Positions 1 to 7,895 of a stretch of 64,000 nucleotides of DNA are shown piece after piece. Below the pieces are notes generated by a model. The model saw nothing but the letters and a program-made list of their open reading frames with translations. It searched no databases and had not been told where the DNA came from. The stretch's first letter is position 1. Each line of letters opens with the position of its first letter. The position numbers and the translations under genes were made by a program. The DNA is from Muribaculaceae bacterium (GTDB lineage Bacteria; Bacteroidota; Bacteroidia; Bacteroidales; Muribaculaceae), in assembly GCA_017621225.1 (NCBI GenBank), contig JAGATN010000013.1, forward strand, positions 62,001-126,000, written 5' to 3'.

Positions 1-93
1 ATAGCAACTAACTCTATGATGCTCAAAAATATGTCGACAGGCGACCAATCGCTCGTAAAAGTCGAGGATGCAATTAAAATTATTAAAGGCTGA
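1..93 (+). CDS. hisS: C-terminal end of an aminoacyl-tRNA synthetase, probably histidyl-tRNA synthetase (partial)
   Basis: The window opens inside a reading frame of 30 codons that ends in TGA at 91-93. The visible tail contains the segment NMSTGDQSLVKVEDAI. This resembles the end of the anticodon-binding domain of histidyl-tRNA synthetases, where a (K/R)(N/D)(M/L)xTGEQ strand precedes the last helix. Only the last strand and helix are present, so the assignment rests on this short motif and could be wrong. The gene is followed by a promoter and leader for the next operon, so it is probably the last gene of its own transcript. Confidence 0.5.
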   Translation: MATNSMMLKNMSTGDQSLVKVEDAIKIIKG

Positions 94-134
94 TATTTTT
101 TTCATCAAAATACATACAATATCATTTTTTTTAC

Positions 135-142
135 TACTTTTG
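135..142 (+). promoter_or_regulatory. Bacteroidetes -7 promoter box of the Phe/Tyr operon
   Basis: TACTTTTG matches the Bacteroidetes -7 consensus TAnnTTTG. Transcription would begin near 147-150, about 15 bases before the leader ORF at 163. No clear -33 TTG is visible. Confidence 0.6.
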
Positions 143-162
143 CATCACAAATAAGAATATAT

Positions 163-240
163 ATGACTCGATTTTACGCATATTATTATTTTTCGTATTT
201 TTATTTTTACCAGAATAAAAACGGGATTTTATGTGCGTAA
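163..240 (+). CDS. Phe/Tyr-rich leader peptide of the aromatic amino acid operon
   Basis: A 25-codon ORF runs from ATG at 163 to TAA at 238. Residues 4-16 read F Y A Y Y Y F S Y F Y F Y, so 11 of 13 are Phe or Tyr (4 Phe, 7 Tyr in total). The C-terminal part is QNKNGILCA. The operon downstream encodes the enzymes that make exactly these two amino acids. This is the classic layout of an attenuator leader peptide, in which ribosome stalling at scarce Phe-tRNA or Tyr-tRNA codons decides between two RNA structures. The codons for residues 20-23 (222-231) are also the upstream strand of the predicted antiterminator. The ribosome-binding site is weak, as is usual in this phylum. The leader probably has no function as a free peptide. 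Confidence 0.85.
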   Translation: MTRFYAYYYFSYFYFYQNKNGILCA

Positions 241-288
241 TGCTCCAACAAACATTCATTGAATAAAATAACGATATGTAAAATCCCG
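222..288 (+). promoter_or_regulatory. Antiterminator hairpin of the Phe/Tyr attenuator
   Basis: CGGGATTTTA at 222-231, inside the leader ORF, is perfectly complementary to TAAAATCCCG at 279-288, and two G-U pairs can extend the stem. The downstream strand overlaps the 5' strand of the terminator (282-290), so the two structures exclude each other. A ribosome paused at residues 4-12 would leave 222-231 free, favouring this structure and read-through. A ribosome that reaches the stop codon at 238 would cover 222-231. Confidence 0.75.
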
Positions 289-317
289 AAGCCAACACGT
301 TTCGGGATTATTTTTTT
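282..317 (+). terminator. Attenuator terminator upstream of pheA
   Basis: AATCCCGAA (282-290) pairs perfectly with TTCGGGATT (301-309) across a 10-base loop, and ATTTTTTT follows at 310-317. This is an intrinsic terminator placed 10 bases before the pheA start codon, so it can only regulate expression of the operon. Confidence 0.85.
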
Positions 318-326
318 AATATAAAT

Positions 327-1175
327 ATGAAAAAGAGAGTTACAATACAAGGCGTTGCAGGCTGCTTCCATGATGCCGCAGCCCGCAATTATTTTGCAGG
401 CGAAGACATCGAGACCGTACCTTGCGATTCGTTTCCACAGCTGTTTGAATGCCTGGCCAACGATGCCTCACTCATAGGCATAGTGGCCATCGAGAATACC
501 ATAGCAGGTGCCTTGCTGCAAAACCATGAGCTATTGCGTCTAAGCAACCACACCATAATCGGTGAATACAAAATGCGAATATCGCACGTATTGGCCGCTC
601 TGCCGGGGCAAACCATCGACGACCTTACCGAAGTAAACTCCCACCCCATCGCATTGATGCAGTGCGAACAGTTTCTACGCAGGCATCCCAACCTCAAGAT
701 GATCGAAAAATTCGACACGGCGGGAAGCGCGGCCGAAATAGCCGACCAAAATCTGCTCGGTCACGGTGCCGTATGCGGCGAATATGCTGCCAACCTTTAC
801 GGCCTCGACATTCTTGAAAAAGGCATCGAAACCAACAAGCGCAACTTCACGCGCTTTCTGATACTTGCCGACCCTCTCATGGCCGACGAATTACGTCCTG
901 CACCCGAACAGCTCAACAAAGCATCGATAATGCTCACCACTCCTCACACCAACGGAGCTTTGTCGAAAGTTCTGACAATATTCTCCTTCTACGACATCAA
1001 CCTGTCGAAACTGCAATCAATGCCCATCATCGGACGCGAATGGGAATACCGATTCTACGTCGACTTCACATTCAAGAGCTACGTTCGCTACCATCAGGCC
1101 CTTGATGCCGTGCGCCCACTAATCAACGACTTAAAAATTCTTGGTGAATATAAAGAATACGAATATGAAATCTGA
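327..1175 (+). CDS. pheA: Prephenate dehydratase
   Basis: This 282-residue protein converts prephenate to phenylpyruvate, the committed step of Phe synthesis. Residues 3-180 form the catalytic domain; the conserved N-F-T-R-F segment at 173-177 contains the catalytic Thr. Residues about 198-275 form an ACT regulatory domain with the NGAL motif (209-212). The usual ESRP motif of the Phe-binding site reads QSMP at 230-233, so feedback control may differ from that of E. coli or Gram-positive enzymes. The length is normal for a monofunctional enzyme. It is the first gene after the attenuator and overlaps the next gene by 11 bases. Confidence 0.93.
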   Translation: MKKRVTIQGVAGCFHDAAARNYFAGEDIETVPCDSFPQLFECLANDASLIGIVAIENTIAGALLQNHELLRLSNHTIIGEYKMRISHVLAALPGQTIDDLTEVNSHPIALMQCEQFLRRHPNLKMIEKFDTAGSAAEIADQNLLGHGAVCGEYAANLYGLDILEKGIETNKRNFTRFLILADPLMADELRPAPEQLNKASIMLTTPHTNGALSKVLTIFSFYDINLSKLQSMPIIGREWEYRFYVDFTFKSYVRYHQALDAVRPLINDLKILGEYKEYEYEI

Positions 1176-2334
1176 AATCAAGCCGGCCGACAGAGTAGCC
1201 ACCATTCAGGAATACTACTTTTCGAGAAAACTTAAGGAAGTGGCTCAGCTCAACGCAATGGGCAAAGACATAGTGTCGTTAGGCATTGGCGGCCCCGACC
1301 GCCCGCCACACGCCGACGTAATCGAGACTCTTGCCAATGAAGCCGCGCGCGCAAACGCTCACAGCTATCAGCCCTACGTCGGACTTCCGGAGCTACGAAA
1401 GGCATTTGCAAAATGGTATGCGACGTGGTATGGCGTCAAGCTCGACCCCAACACCGAAATACAACCCCTCATAGGGTCGAAAGAAGGCATACTCCATACG
1501 TCGCTTGCATTTCTCAATCCGGGCGATGGAGTGTTGGTGCCCGATCCGGGATACCCCACTTACACGTCGGTCAGCAAGCTTGCTCAAGCCGAAATTTTCA
1601 ACTACGACCTTACGGCCGAAAACGGATGGATGCCCGACTTCGAGGCATTGGAAAAACTGCCGCTCGAACGCATAAAATTGATGTGGGTCAATTATCCGCA
1701 CATGCCCACCGGAACGCCTGCCACCGTCGAGCTTTTCGAACGGCTTGTGGCGTTTGGCAAGAAGCACAACATAGTCATAGCTCACGACAATCCTTACAGC
1801 TTCATACTAAACGACAAGCCATTAAGCCTGCTGAGCGTTCCCGGCGCAAAAGATATAGCCATCGAAATGAATTCACTTAGCAAAAGTCACAATATGGCCG
1901 GGTGGCGAGTGGCCATGCTTGCGTCGAACCCCACTTTCATAAACTGGATACTGAAGGTAAAGTCAAACATCGACTCCGGGCAATTCAAACCGGTCATGCT
2001 TGCCGCCGTAAAAGCCCTCGAAGCCAAGAAGGAATGGTACGATGAAGTCAACGCAACTTATGCCGCGCGCAGAAAAGTAGCTGAAAAAATAATGGAGGCG
2101 CTCGGATGCTCGTTTGATCCCGCACAAAAAGGATTATTCCTTTGGGGTCGGATACCTCAATCGGCCGAAAGCAGCGAATCATTCGCCGACAAGATATTGT
2201 ATGAAGGGCGCGTATTCCTTACCCCCGGATTCATATTCGGCAAGAATGGCGAACGATACATCAGGGTGTCACTATGCGCCACCATCGAGGCGATGACCGA
2301 GGCCCTAAACAGAATAAAATCACTGAACTTATAA
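1165..2334 (+). CDS. PLP-dependent class I/II aminotransferase, probably aromatic (Phe/Tyr)
   Basis: This is a fold-type I aminotransferase of 389 residues. The PLP lysine is K240 in NSLSK, followed by a typical MAGWRVAM segment. N176 in NYPHMPTG corresponds to the conserved NYPxNPTG. The ATG at 1165 is preferred to the in-frame TTG at 1141 because it gives a normal N-terminus and a short overlap with pheA. Its place between prephenate dehydratase and DAHP synthase suggests that it makes Phe and Tyr from phenylpyruvate and 4-hydroxyphenylpyruvate. The sequence also resembles aspartate and LL-diaminopimelate aminotransferases, so substrate choice is inferred from context. Confidence 0.85.
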   Translation: MKSEIKPADRVATIQEYYFSRKLKEVAQLNAMGKDIVSLGIGGPDRPPHADVIETLANEAARANAHSYQPYVGLPELRKAFAKWYATWYGVKLDPNTEIQPLIGSKEGILHTSLAFLNPGDGVLVPDPGYPTYTSVSKLAQAEIFNYDLTAENGWMPDFEALEKLPLERIKLMWVNYPHMPTGTPATVELFERLVAFGKKHNIVIAHDNPYSFILNDKPLSLLSVPGAKDIAIEMNSLSKSHNMAGWRVAMLASNPTFINWILKVKSNIDSGQFKPVMLAAVKALEAKKEWYDEVNATYAARRKVAEKIMEALGCSFDPAQKGLFLWGRIPQSAESSESFADKILYEGRVFLTPGFIFGKNGERYIRVSLCATIEAMTEALNRIKSLNL

Positions 2335-2346
2335 ACACTTACACAT

Positions 2347-3426
2347 ATGAAAGACTTAGAACCCATCGATTTGGAAGGCATTGATGCCAATAGCCCGCTA
2401 ATAATAGCCGGACCTTGCAGTGCCGAGACCGAAGAACAACTTTTATGCACTGCAAAAGAACTTGCCTCAAACGGAATAAAGATATTCCGCGCCGGCATTT
2501 GGAAACCGCGCACAAAACCGGGTGGCTTCGAAGGCGTCGGCGCACCGGGCCTGCAGTGGATGAAAGAGGTAAAGGAAACCACCGGAATGCTCACAGCTAC
2601 CGAAGTGGCTACCAAACAGCATGTCGAGGAAGCTCTCGCAGCAGGCATCGACATATTATGGATCGGCGCACGCACGTCGGCCAACCCGTTCGCAATGCAA
2701 GAGATAGCCGACACGCTCAAGGCATCGGGAGCAAAAGTGCCCGTATTGATTAAAAATCCGGTAAACCCCGATCTGGAACTATGGATCGGAGCAATACAGC
2801 GCATCTACAATGCCGGCATCCGTAAAATAGGTGCCATACACCGAGGTTTCAGCACATACGGCAAGCACCTCTACCGCAACATGCCCCAATGGCACATTCC
2901 GATAGAACTTCGCTTACGCTACCCCAACCTGCCCATAATCTGCGACCCCTCGCACATCGGTGGAAAGCGCGAACTCATAGCCCCATTATCGCAGCAAGCC
3001 CTCGACATGGGATTCAACGGACTTATAATCGAAAGCCACTGCAACCCCGACAATGCATGGAGCGACGCATCTCAACAGGTTACGCCTGAAATACTCAACT
3101 TCATCCTCAACACCCTCGTAATCCGCGACTCTAAGACCACTACCGAAAGCCTGACCCTATTGCGCCAGCAAATCGACCAAATCGACAACGAGCTGCTTGA
3201 AACACTGTCAAAGCGAATGAGAGTGTCGCGCGAGATTGGACAATATAAGAAAGAGCACCGCATGCCGGTCATTCAGGCCACGCGATACAACGATGTCATA
3301 CGCACCCGCGTCGATCTCGGAAAAGAGATGGGAATGGATGCAAACTTCCTGAAAACCATTTTACTCGCAATACATGACGAATCAGTCCGTCAGCAGATAG
3401 AAGTTCTTAACGATCGTACACGATGA
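2347..3426 (+). CDS. aroF: Bifunctional 3-deoxy-7-phosphoheptulonate synthase / chorismate mutase
   Basis: The protein is a fusion of 359 residues. Residues about 15-255 are a KdsA-like (type I beta) DAHP synthase with AGPCSAE (21-27), GIWKPRTKPGGFEG (50-63), CDPSHIGG (199-206) and ESHCNPDNAWSDA; C24, H203, E229 and D235 are plausible metal ligands. Residues about 265-350 are an AroQ-type chorismate mutase (LLRQQIDQID, SREIGQYKKEHRMPV). It catalyses the first step of the shikimate pathway and also the chorismate-to-prephenate step that feeds both neighbouring enzymes. A C-terminal mutase domain often acts as the allosteric sensor of such fusions. Twelve bases separate it from the aminotransferase, and it overlaps tyrA by four. 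Confidence 0.92.
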   Translation: MKDLEPIDLEGIDANSPLIIAGPCSAETEEQLLCTAKELASNGIKIFRAGIWKPRTKPGGFEGVGAPGLQWMKEVKETTGMLTATEVATKQHVEEALAAGIDILWIGARTSANPFAMQEIADTLKASGAKVPVLIKNPVNPDLELWIGAIQRIYNAGIRKIGAIHRGFSTYGKHLYRNMPQWHIPIELRLRYPNLPIICDPSHIGGKRELIAPLSQQALDMGFNGLIIESHCNPDNAWSDASQQVTPEILNFILNTLVIRDSKTTTESLTLLRQQIDQIDNELLETLSKRMRVSREIGQYKKEHRMPVIQATRYNDVIRTRVDLGKEMGMDANFLKTILLAIHDESVRQQIEVLNDRTR

Positions 3427-4196
3427 AAATATTGATATTAGGAGCCGGAAAAATGGGGTCGTTCTTCAACGATGTCCTATCGTTTGACCACGAAATGGCC
3501 ATATTCGACAATGACCCCAAACGACTTCGCTTCGCATACAACGCCCAACGATTTTCGACGCTCGAGGAAATCGATGAATTCAAACCCGAACTGGTGATAA
3601 ATGCAGTAACGGTAAAATATACCATCGATGCATTCAATCAGATATTGCCGCATATCCCCCAACAATGCATAATATCCGACATCGCATCGGTAAAGACCGG
3701 ACTACCTGAATTTTATGCCCAATGCCAACATCCGTTCGTGTCGACGCACCCCATGTTCGGCCCCACTTTCGCATCGCTCAGCAATCTGGCAAGCGAAAAC
3801 GCCATAATAATAACCGAAAGCGATCATCTTGGCAAAGTGTTTTTCAAAGACCTGTACAACCAGCTTCATCTTCACATCGAAGAATACAGCTTTGCCGAGC
3901 ATGACGAAACCATAGCTTATTCACTGTCGATACCTTTCGCGTCAACGTTGGTGTTCGCTTCGATAATGAAGCACCAGAACGCCCCGGGCACCACCTTCAA
4001 GCGACACATGGCCATTGCCCACGGGCTGATGTCGGAAGACGATTTTCTGCTCAGCGAAATATTGTTCAACCCCAACACGCCCTCACAATTACAGCAAATA
4101 CAGGAGCAACTATCAACGCTTCAGGACATTGTGAAGCAGCGCGACTCCGATCGCATGAAACAGTATCTATCGAAGGTAAGAGACAACCTCAAATAA
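3423..4196 (+). CDS. tyrA: Prephenate dehydrogenase
   Basis: This 257-residue NAD(P)-dependent enzyme oxidises prephenate to 4-hydroxyphenylpyruvate for Tyr synthesis. The Rossmann motif is ILGAGKMGSFF (4-14). The THPMFGP segment, typical of prephenate dehydrogenases, carries the substrate-contacting His. The protein lacks a C-terminal ACT domain and is short for the family. Translation is coupled to the previous gene through an ATGA overlap at 3423-3426. It is the last gene of the operon, and a new promoter follows. Confidence 0.9.
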   Translation: MKILILGAGKMGSFFNDVLSFDHEMAIFDNDPKRLRFAYNAQRFSTLEEIDEFKPELVINAVTVKYTIDAFNQILPHIPQQCIISDIASVKTGLPEFYAQCQHPFVSTHPMFGPTFASLSNLASENAIIITESDHLGKVFFKDLYNQLHLHIEEYSFAEHDETIAYSLSIPFASTLVFASIMKHQNAPGTTFKRHMAIAHGLMSEDDFLLSEILFNPNTPSQLQQIQEQLSTLQDIVKQRDSDRMKQYLSKVRDNLK

Positions 4197-4229
4197 GCAC
4201 AAAAATTTGGGGATATGACCGAGATTAAT

Positions 4230-4237
4230 TATCTTTG
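4230..4237 (+). promoter_or_regulatory. Promoter -7 box for the Fur-family gene
   Basis: TATCTTTG matches TAnnTTTG and ends 8 bases before the ATG at 4246, so the mRNA should have almost no leader. Confidence 0.6.
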
Positions 4238-4245
4238 TCAGCACT

Positions 4246-4710
4246 ATGAGCGACGATAAGGTCAAAACAGCGGCAATAACGGCGTTTACCCAGTATATGT
4301 CGACTCACAAGCTGCGGAAAACGCCTGAACGTTATGCGATACTCGAAAAAGTATTTGACATAACCACTCACTTTGTAGTCGAAACGCTCTACTCGAAACT
4401 CGAAGACGACGGCTACCACGTGAGCAAGGCCACCATATACAACACATTGTTGCTCTTGACCGACGCCGGATTGGTAAGGCGGCACACATTTGCCGGACAG
4501 CCCGCGCAATTCGAAAAGATATCAGGCATTACCAATCACCACCATCTTGTATGTTCAAGATGCGGCAAAGTCAAAGAAATAACCGATCCGGAAATAGACG
4601 AGCTGCTAAATGCGCGTAGATACGGATCGTTTCATCCGGCATACGTCGATCTGCACATTTACGGCGTATGCTCGCGTTGTTTACGAAAATCCAAGAAACA
4701 AAAGAATTAA
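4246..4710 (+). CDS. Fur/PerR-family metal-dependent transcription regulator
   Basis: This 154-residue protein has a winged-helix N-terminal half (residues about 10-85, with KLRKTPERYAILEKVF and SKATIYNTLLLLTDAGLVR) and a metal-binding dimerisation half with HHHLVCSRCGKVKEI. There are two CxxC pairs, CSRC near 105 and CSRC near 145, forming the structural zinc site of Fur, Zur and PerR proteins. Sequence alone does not separate iron, zinc and peroxide sensing. It sits 23 bases upstream of purA and is probably co-transcribed with it. Confidence 0.88.
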   Translation: MSDDKVKTAAITAFTQYMSTHKLRKTPERYAILEKVFDITTHFVVETLYSKLEDDGYHVSKATIYNTLLLLTDAGLVRRHTFAGQPAQFEKISGITNHHHLVCSRCGKVKEITDPEIDELLNARRYGSFHPAYVDLHIYGVCSRCLRKSKKQKN

Positions 4711-4733
4711 TACCAAATTAAATAATTGCTGCA

Positions 4734-6005
4734 ATGAAAGTTGACGTGTTACTCGGCCTGCAATGGGGCGATGAGGGAAAAGGAAAAGTGGTTGACGTAC
4801 TCACACCACGATACGACGTCGTAGCCCGATTTCAAGGTGGACCGAACGCCGGACACACTCTTGAATTCGAAGGTAAGAAATATGTGTTGAGATCCATCCC
4901 GTCCGGAATATTCCAGCACGGACAGATAAACATAATAGGCAATGGCGTAGTGCTCGACCCCATCCTGTTCATGCAAGAAGCCGAAGAACTCAGAAAATCG
5001 GGTATCGAACTTCGAAACATCCTTAAAATTTCAAAGAAGGCTCATCTCATAATGCCTACGCATCGCCTGCTCGATGCCGCAAACGAGAAAGCCAAAGGAG
5101 GAGCCAAGATAGGCACCACCGGCAAGGGAATAGGCCCCACATATACCGACAAGATAAGCCGCAACGGCATACGTTTGGGCGATACCCTGTCGCCCGACTT
5201 CAAGGCTAAATATGAAGCCGCGCGCAACCGCCACGTAGCTATGCTCAAATCCATGGGCGAAAACCCCGAATTCAGCGAACTTGAAGCCAATTGGCTCAAT
5301 GCCATCGACTACATAAAGTCATTCGACATAATTGACAGCGAATTCGTAATCAACAAGCTTCTGGCTTCAGGCAAGTCGGTATTGTGCGAAGGCGCACAAG
5401 GCACCATGCTCGACGTCGACTTCGGATCATACCCGTTCGTAACGTCATCCAACACCATTACGGCCGGCGCGTGCGCAGGACTCGGAGTGGCACCGAACAA
5501 AATCGGAAAAGTGTTCGGCATATTCAAAGCTTACTGCACGAGAGTGGGAAGCGGACCGTTCCCAACCGAACTGTTCGACGAAACGGGAAAACGCATACGC
5601 GACCTCGGCCACGAATACGGAGCAGTAACCGGGCGCGAACGCCGCTGCGGATGGATTGACCTCGTAGCCCTGAAATATGCAATAATGATCAACGGCGTCA
5701 CTAATCTCATCATGATGAAAAGCGACGTGCTCGACGACTTCGACGAAATAAAAGCCTGCGTGGCTTACGAAATAGACGGAACGGAAGTTTCCGATTTCCC
5801 CTACTCCATCGAAACCGAATCGTTGAAACCGGTTTATGTGACGCTACCCGGATGGAAAACCGATATGACCAAGATGAAAAACGAATCGGAATTCCCCGAA
5901 AACTTCAAGAAATACATCGAATTCCTTGAACAGCAGCTTGGCACTCCCATATCGATAGTGTCGATAGGCCCGGACCGTGAACAGACAATAATACGCAACC
6001 TATAA
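4734..6005 (+). CDS. purA: Adenylosuccinate synthetase
   Basis: This 423-residue protein catalyses GTP-dependent formation of adenylosuccinate from IMP and aspartate, the first step from IMP to AMP. It carries the family signatures QWGDEGKGKVVD near the N-terminus, GPNAGH (substrate and GTP site), GIGPTYTDK and the C-terminal guanine-binding region. The length matches the bacterial family. It follows the Fur-family gene closely, and DUF1015 follows after 29 bases. With purL and the PurF paralogue downstream, the area is rich in purine genes although they do not form one tight operon. Confidence 0.96.
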   Translation: MKVDVLLGLQWGDEGKGKVVDVLTPRYDVVARFQGGPNAGHTLEFEGKKYVLRSIPSGIFQHGQINIIGNGVVLDPILFMQEAEELRKSGIELRNILKISKKAHLIMPTHRLLDAANEKAKGGAKIGTTGKGIGPTYTDKISRNGIRLGDTLSPDFKAKYEAARNRHVAMLKSMGENPEFSELEANWLNAIDYIKSFDIIDSEFVINKLLASGKSVLCEGAQGTMLDVDFGSYPFVTSSNTITAGACAGLGVAPNKIGKVFGIFKAYCTRVGSGPFPTELFDETGKRIRDLGHEYGAVTGRERRCGWIDLVALKYAIMINGVTNLIMMKSDVLDDFDEIKACVAYEIDGTEVSDFPYSIETESLKPVYVTLPGWKTDMTKMKNESEFPENFKKYIEFLEQQLGTPISIVSIGPDREQTIIRNL

Positions 6006-6034
6006 ATTCAAGTTAACCATAAAATCATTACACC

Positions 6035-7282
6035 ATGGCCAAAATTAAACCGTTCAAAGGCTTACGTCCGCCACGCGAATTAGTCACCCAAGTGGCTTCG
6101 CGTCCGTACGACGTTTTAAACTCAAATGAGGCCCGCAAAGAAGCCGAAGGCAATCCCAAATCGCTTTATCACATAATAAAGCCCGAAATTGACTTCGACG
6201 AAACGACCGACGAGCACGACCCGAAAGTATACGACAAAGCCGTAGAAAACTTCAATGCTTTCCAACAAAACGGATGGCTCGTTCAAGACAACGAAGAACA
6301 CTATTACATATACGCCCAGACTATGGACGGTCGCACGCAATATGGCATAGTTGTGGCTGCCAACGTCGACGACTATATGAACGAACGAATCAAAAAGCAT
6401 GAGCTCACGCGACGCGACAAGGAGGAAGACCGAATGAAGCACGTGCGCATAAACAATGCAAACGTCGAGCCGGTATTTTTCGCTTTCCCCGATAACGAAG
6501 CGCTCGAAAGCATCATAAAGAAAGTGACCGAAGGCAAGCCCGAATACGACTTCACGGCACCCGACGGATTCGGACATCACTTCTGGGTAATAGACGACCG
6601 CGAAACCATTGATGCAATAACAAAGGAATTCGAAAAAATTCCTTATCTATACATCGCCGACGGCCATCACCGCACTGCCGCAGCCGCGCTCGTAGGCAAC
6701 GAAAAAGCGAAGCAGAACCCCAACCACACCGGACAAGAGGAATACAATTATTTTCTCGCCGTAGCATTCCCCGCCTCGCACCTGAAGATAATCGACTACA
6801 ATCGCGTAGTCAAAGATCTCAACGGCCTCACGCCCGACGAATTCCTCGAAAAGCTAAACAAGGACTTCACCGTAACCGACAAAGGCACCGAGACATATCA
6901 TCCGCAGCATCTCCACGACTTTGCCCTGTATCTTGGCGGTCACTGGTATTCGCTGCAACCGAAGCCGGGCCGATATAACGACTTCGACCCCATAGGCATC
7001 CTCGACGTAACCATATCGAGCGACCTTATATTGCGCGACATTCTCGGCATTACCGACCTGAGAAGCGACAAACGAATAGACTTCGTAGGCGGCATACGCG
7101 GATTGAACGAATTGAAACGCAGAGTCGACTCAGGCGAAATGGCCATGGCGTTGGCACTGTATCCCGTTTCGATGAAACAGCTTATGGACATAGCCGACAC
7201 CGGCAACATAATGCCCCCGAAAACCACCTGGTTCGAGCCGAAACTTCGTTCGGGCCTCGTGATACACAAACTCGACGATTAA
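6035..7282 (+). CDS. DUF1015 family protein
   Basis: This 415-residue protein begins AKIKPFKGLRPPRELVTQVASRPYDV, the family's usual opening, and has the signature YIADGHHRTAAA around 206-217. The DGHHR motif resembles the ParB/SerK-type nucleotide-binding motif, and family members often sit beside serine biosynthesis genes, but no such gene is next to it here. It is soluble, without a signal peptide. The biochemical role is not established from this sequence. It probably belongs to the purA transcript and ends at a hairpin terminator at 7281-7320. Confidence 0.85.
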   Translation: MAKIKPFKGLRPPRELVTQVASRPYDVLNSNEARKEAEGNPKSLYHIIKPEIDFDETTDEHDPKVYDKAVENFNAFQQNGWLVQDNEEHYYIYAQTMDGRTQYGIVVAANVDDYMNERIKKHELTRRDKEEDRMKHVRINNANVEPVFFAFPDNEALESIIKKVTEGKPEYDFTAPDGFGHHFWVIDDRETIDAITKEFEKIPYLYIADGHHRTAAAALVGNEKAKQNPNHTGQEEYNYFLAVAFPASHLKIIDYNRVVKDLNGLTPDEFLEKLNKDFTVTDKGTETYHPQHLHDFALYLGGHWYSLQPKPGRYNDFDPIGILDVTISSDLILRDILGITDLRSDKRIDFVGGIRGLNELKRRVDSGEMAMALALYPVSMKQLMDIADTGNIMPPKTTWFEPKLRSGLVIHKLDD

Positions 7283-7320
7283 GCCGACAACGACATACGA
7301 AGTCGGGCTTCAAATTATTT
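7281..7320 (+). terminator. Hairpin terminator after the DUF1015 gene
   Basis: AAGCCGAC (7281-7288) pairs with GTCGGGCTT (7302-7310) with one bulged G, followed by CAAATTATTT. Confidence 0.55.
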
Positions 7321-7365
7321 TCATGGCGCAAAATTAGATTCAAATTGCTAATTTTGCGCCATGAA
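7320..7365. repeat. Perfect 18-bp inverted repeat across promoter and start codon
   Basis: TTCATGGCGCAAAATTAG (7320-7337) and CTAATTTTGCGCCATGAA (7348-7365) are perfect inverse complements around a 10-base loop. The right arm contains the promoter box TAATTTTG (7349-7356) and the ATG at 7361. The left arm contains the same box on the opposite strand (7336-7329). Confidence 0.8.
7349..7356 (+). promoter_or_regulatory. Promoter -7 box for the 165-aa membrane protein gene
   Basis: TAATTTTG is a perfect TAnnTTTG match ending 4 bases before the ATG at 7361. Transcription would begin at or next to the start codon. Confidence 0.6.
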
Positions 7366-7858
7366 CCATTCCATACATACCGAAACGTTCAAAACACCGC
7401 CATCAGTATACTTCCGATACGTCATGGGGCAATGGTGTTCGCGATACTGGTGGACGATAGCCATACCGCTATCGATATGCGGTGTGCTCTCCATCGTCGA
7501 CATCAGATGGATACTGGTAGCGTTAATGGTGCTGTTTCTCGGCATACCGTTCGTTATGGCAAACGTGTATTTCTACAACCTTCTGACCCCCTCAGCCCAA
7601 AGAGCCGTAATGCCGAAACGGCTCACCATAACTCCCCGTTCGGCCATAACCATAACTTACTACGACTGCACGGACGACGAAGACCCCGTCGTCACAAAGA
7701 CAGAAACCATCGAATGGGCCGAGATAAAATCGATCAAGGCATTTACCTCATATTTCGTCATAAAATTCAACGATACGGCAGGCTCCATAATGATCATACC
7801 CTACAATGTGCTTAAAGTTAATTGGCAGGATGTTGACAAGCTCGATTTTTTTGATTAA
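7361..7858 (+). CDS. Small membrane protein with two transmembrane segments, YcxB-like C-terminus
   Basis: The protein has 165 residues. Residues about 28-45 and 48-70 form a helical hairpin in the membrane, followed by a cytosolic beta-rich part (PKRLTITP, ETIEWAEIKSIKAF, YFVIKFN, MIIPYNVL). This layout, with a W-x-x-I-x-x-I strand after the membrane hairpin and an 'iiP' segment near the end, matches YcxB/PH-like small membrane proteins. No function is known. The gene has its own promoter inside an 18-bp inverted repeat. Its TAA stop overlaps the purL promoter box. Confidence 0.75.
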   Translation: MNHSIHTETFKTPPSVYFRYVMGQWCSRYWWTIAIPLSICGVLSIVDIRWILVALMVLFLGIPFVMANVYFYNLLTPSAQRAVMPKRLTITPRSAITITYYDCTDDEDPVVTKTETIEWAEIKSIKAFTSYFVIKFNDTAGSIMIIPYNVLKVNWQDVDKLDFFD

Positions 7859-7863
7859 TTTTG
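7856..7863 (+). promoter_or_regulatory. Promoter -7 box for purL
   Basis: TAATTTTG matches TAnnTTTG and overlaps the stop codon of the previous gene. The purL ATG is 33 bases downstream. Confidence 0.6.
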
Positions 7864-7895
7864 TGGCCTAATTCGTTCTACACATTCATTAAAGC

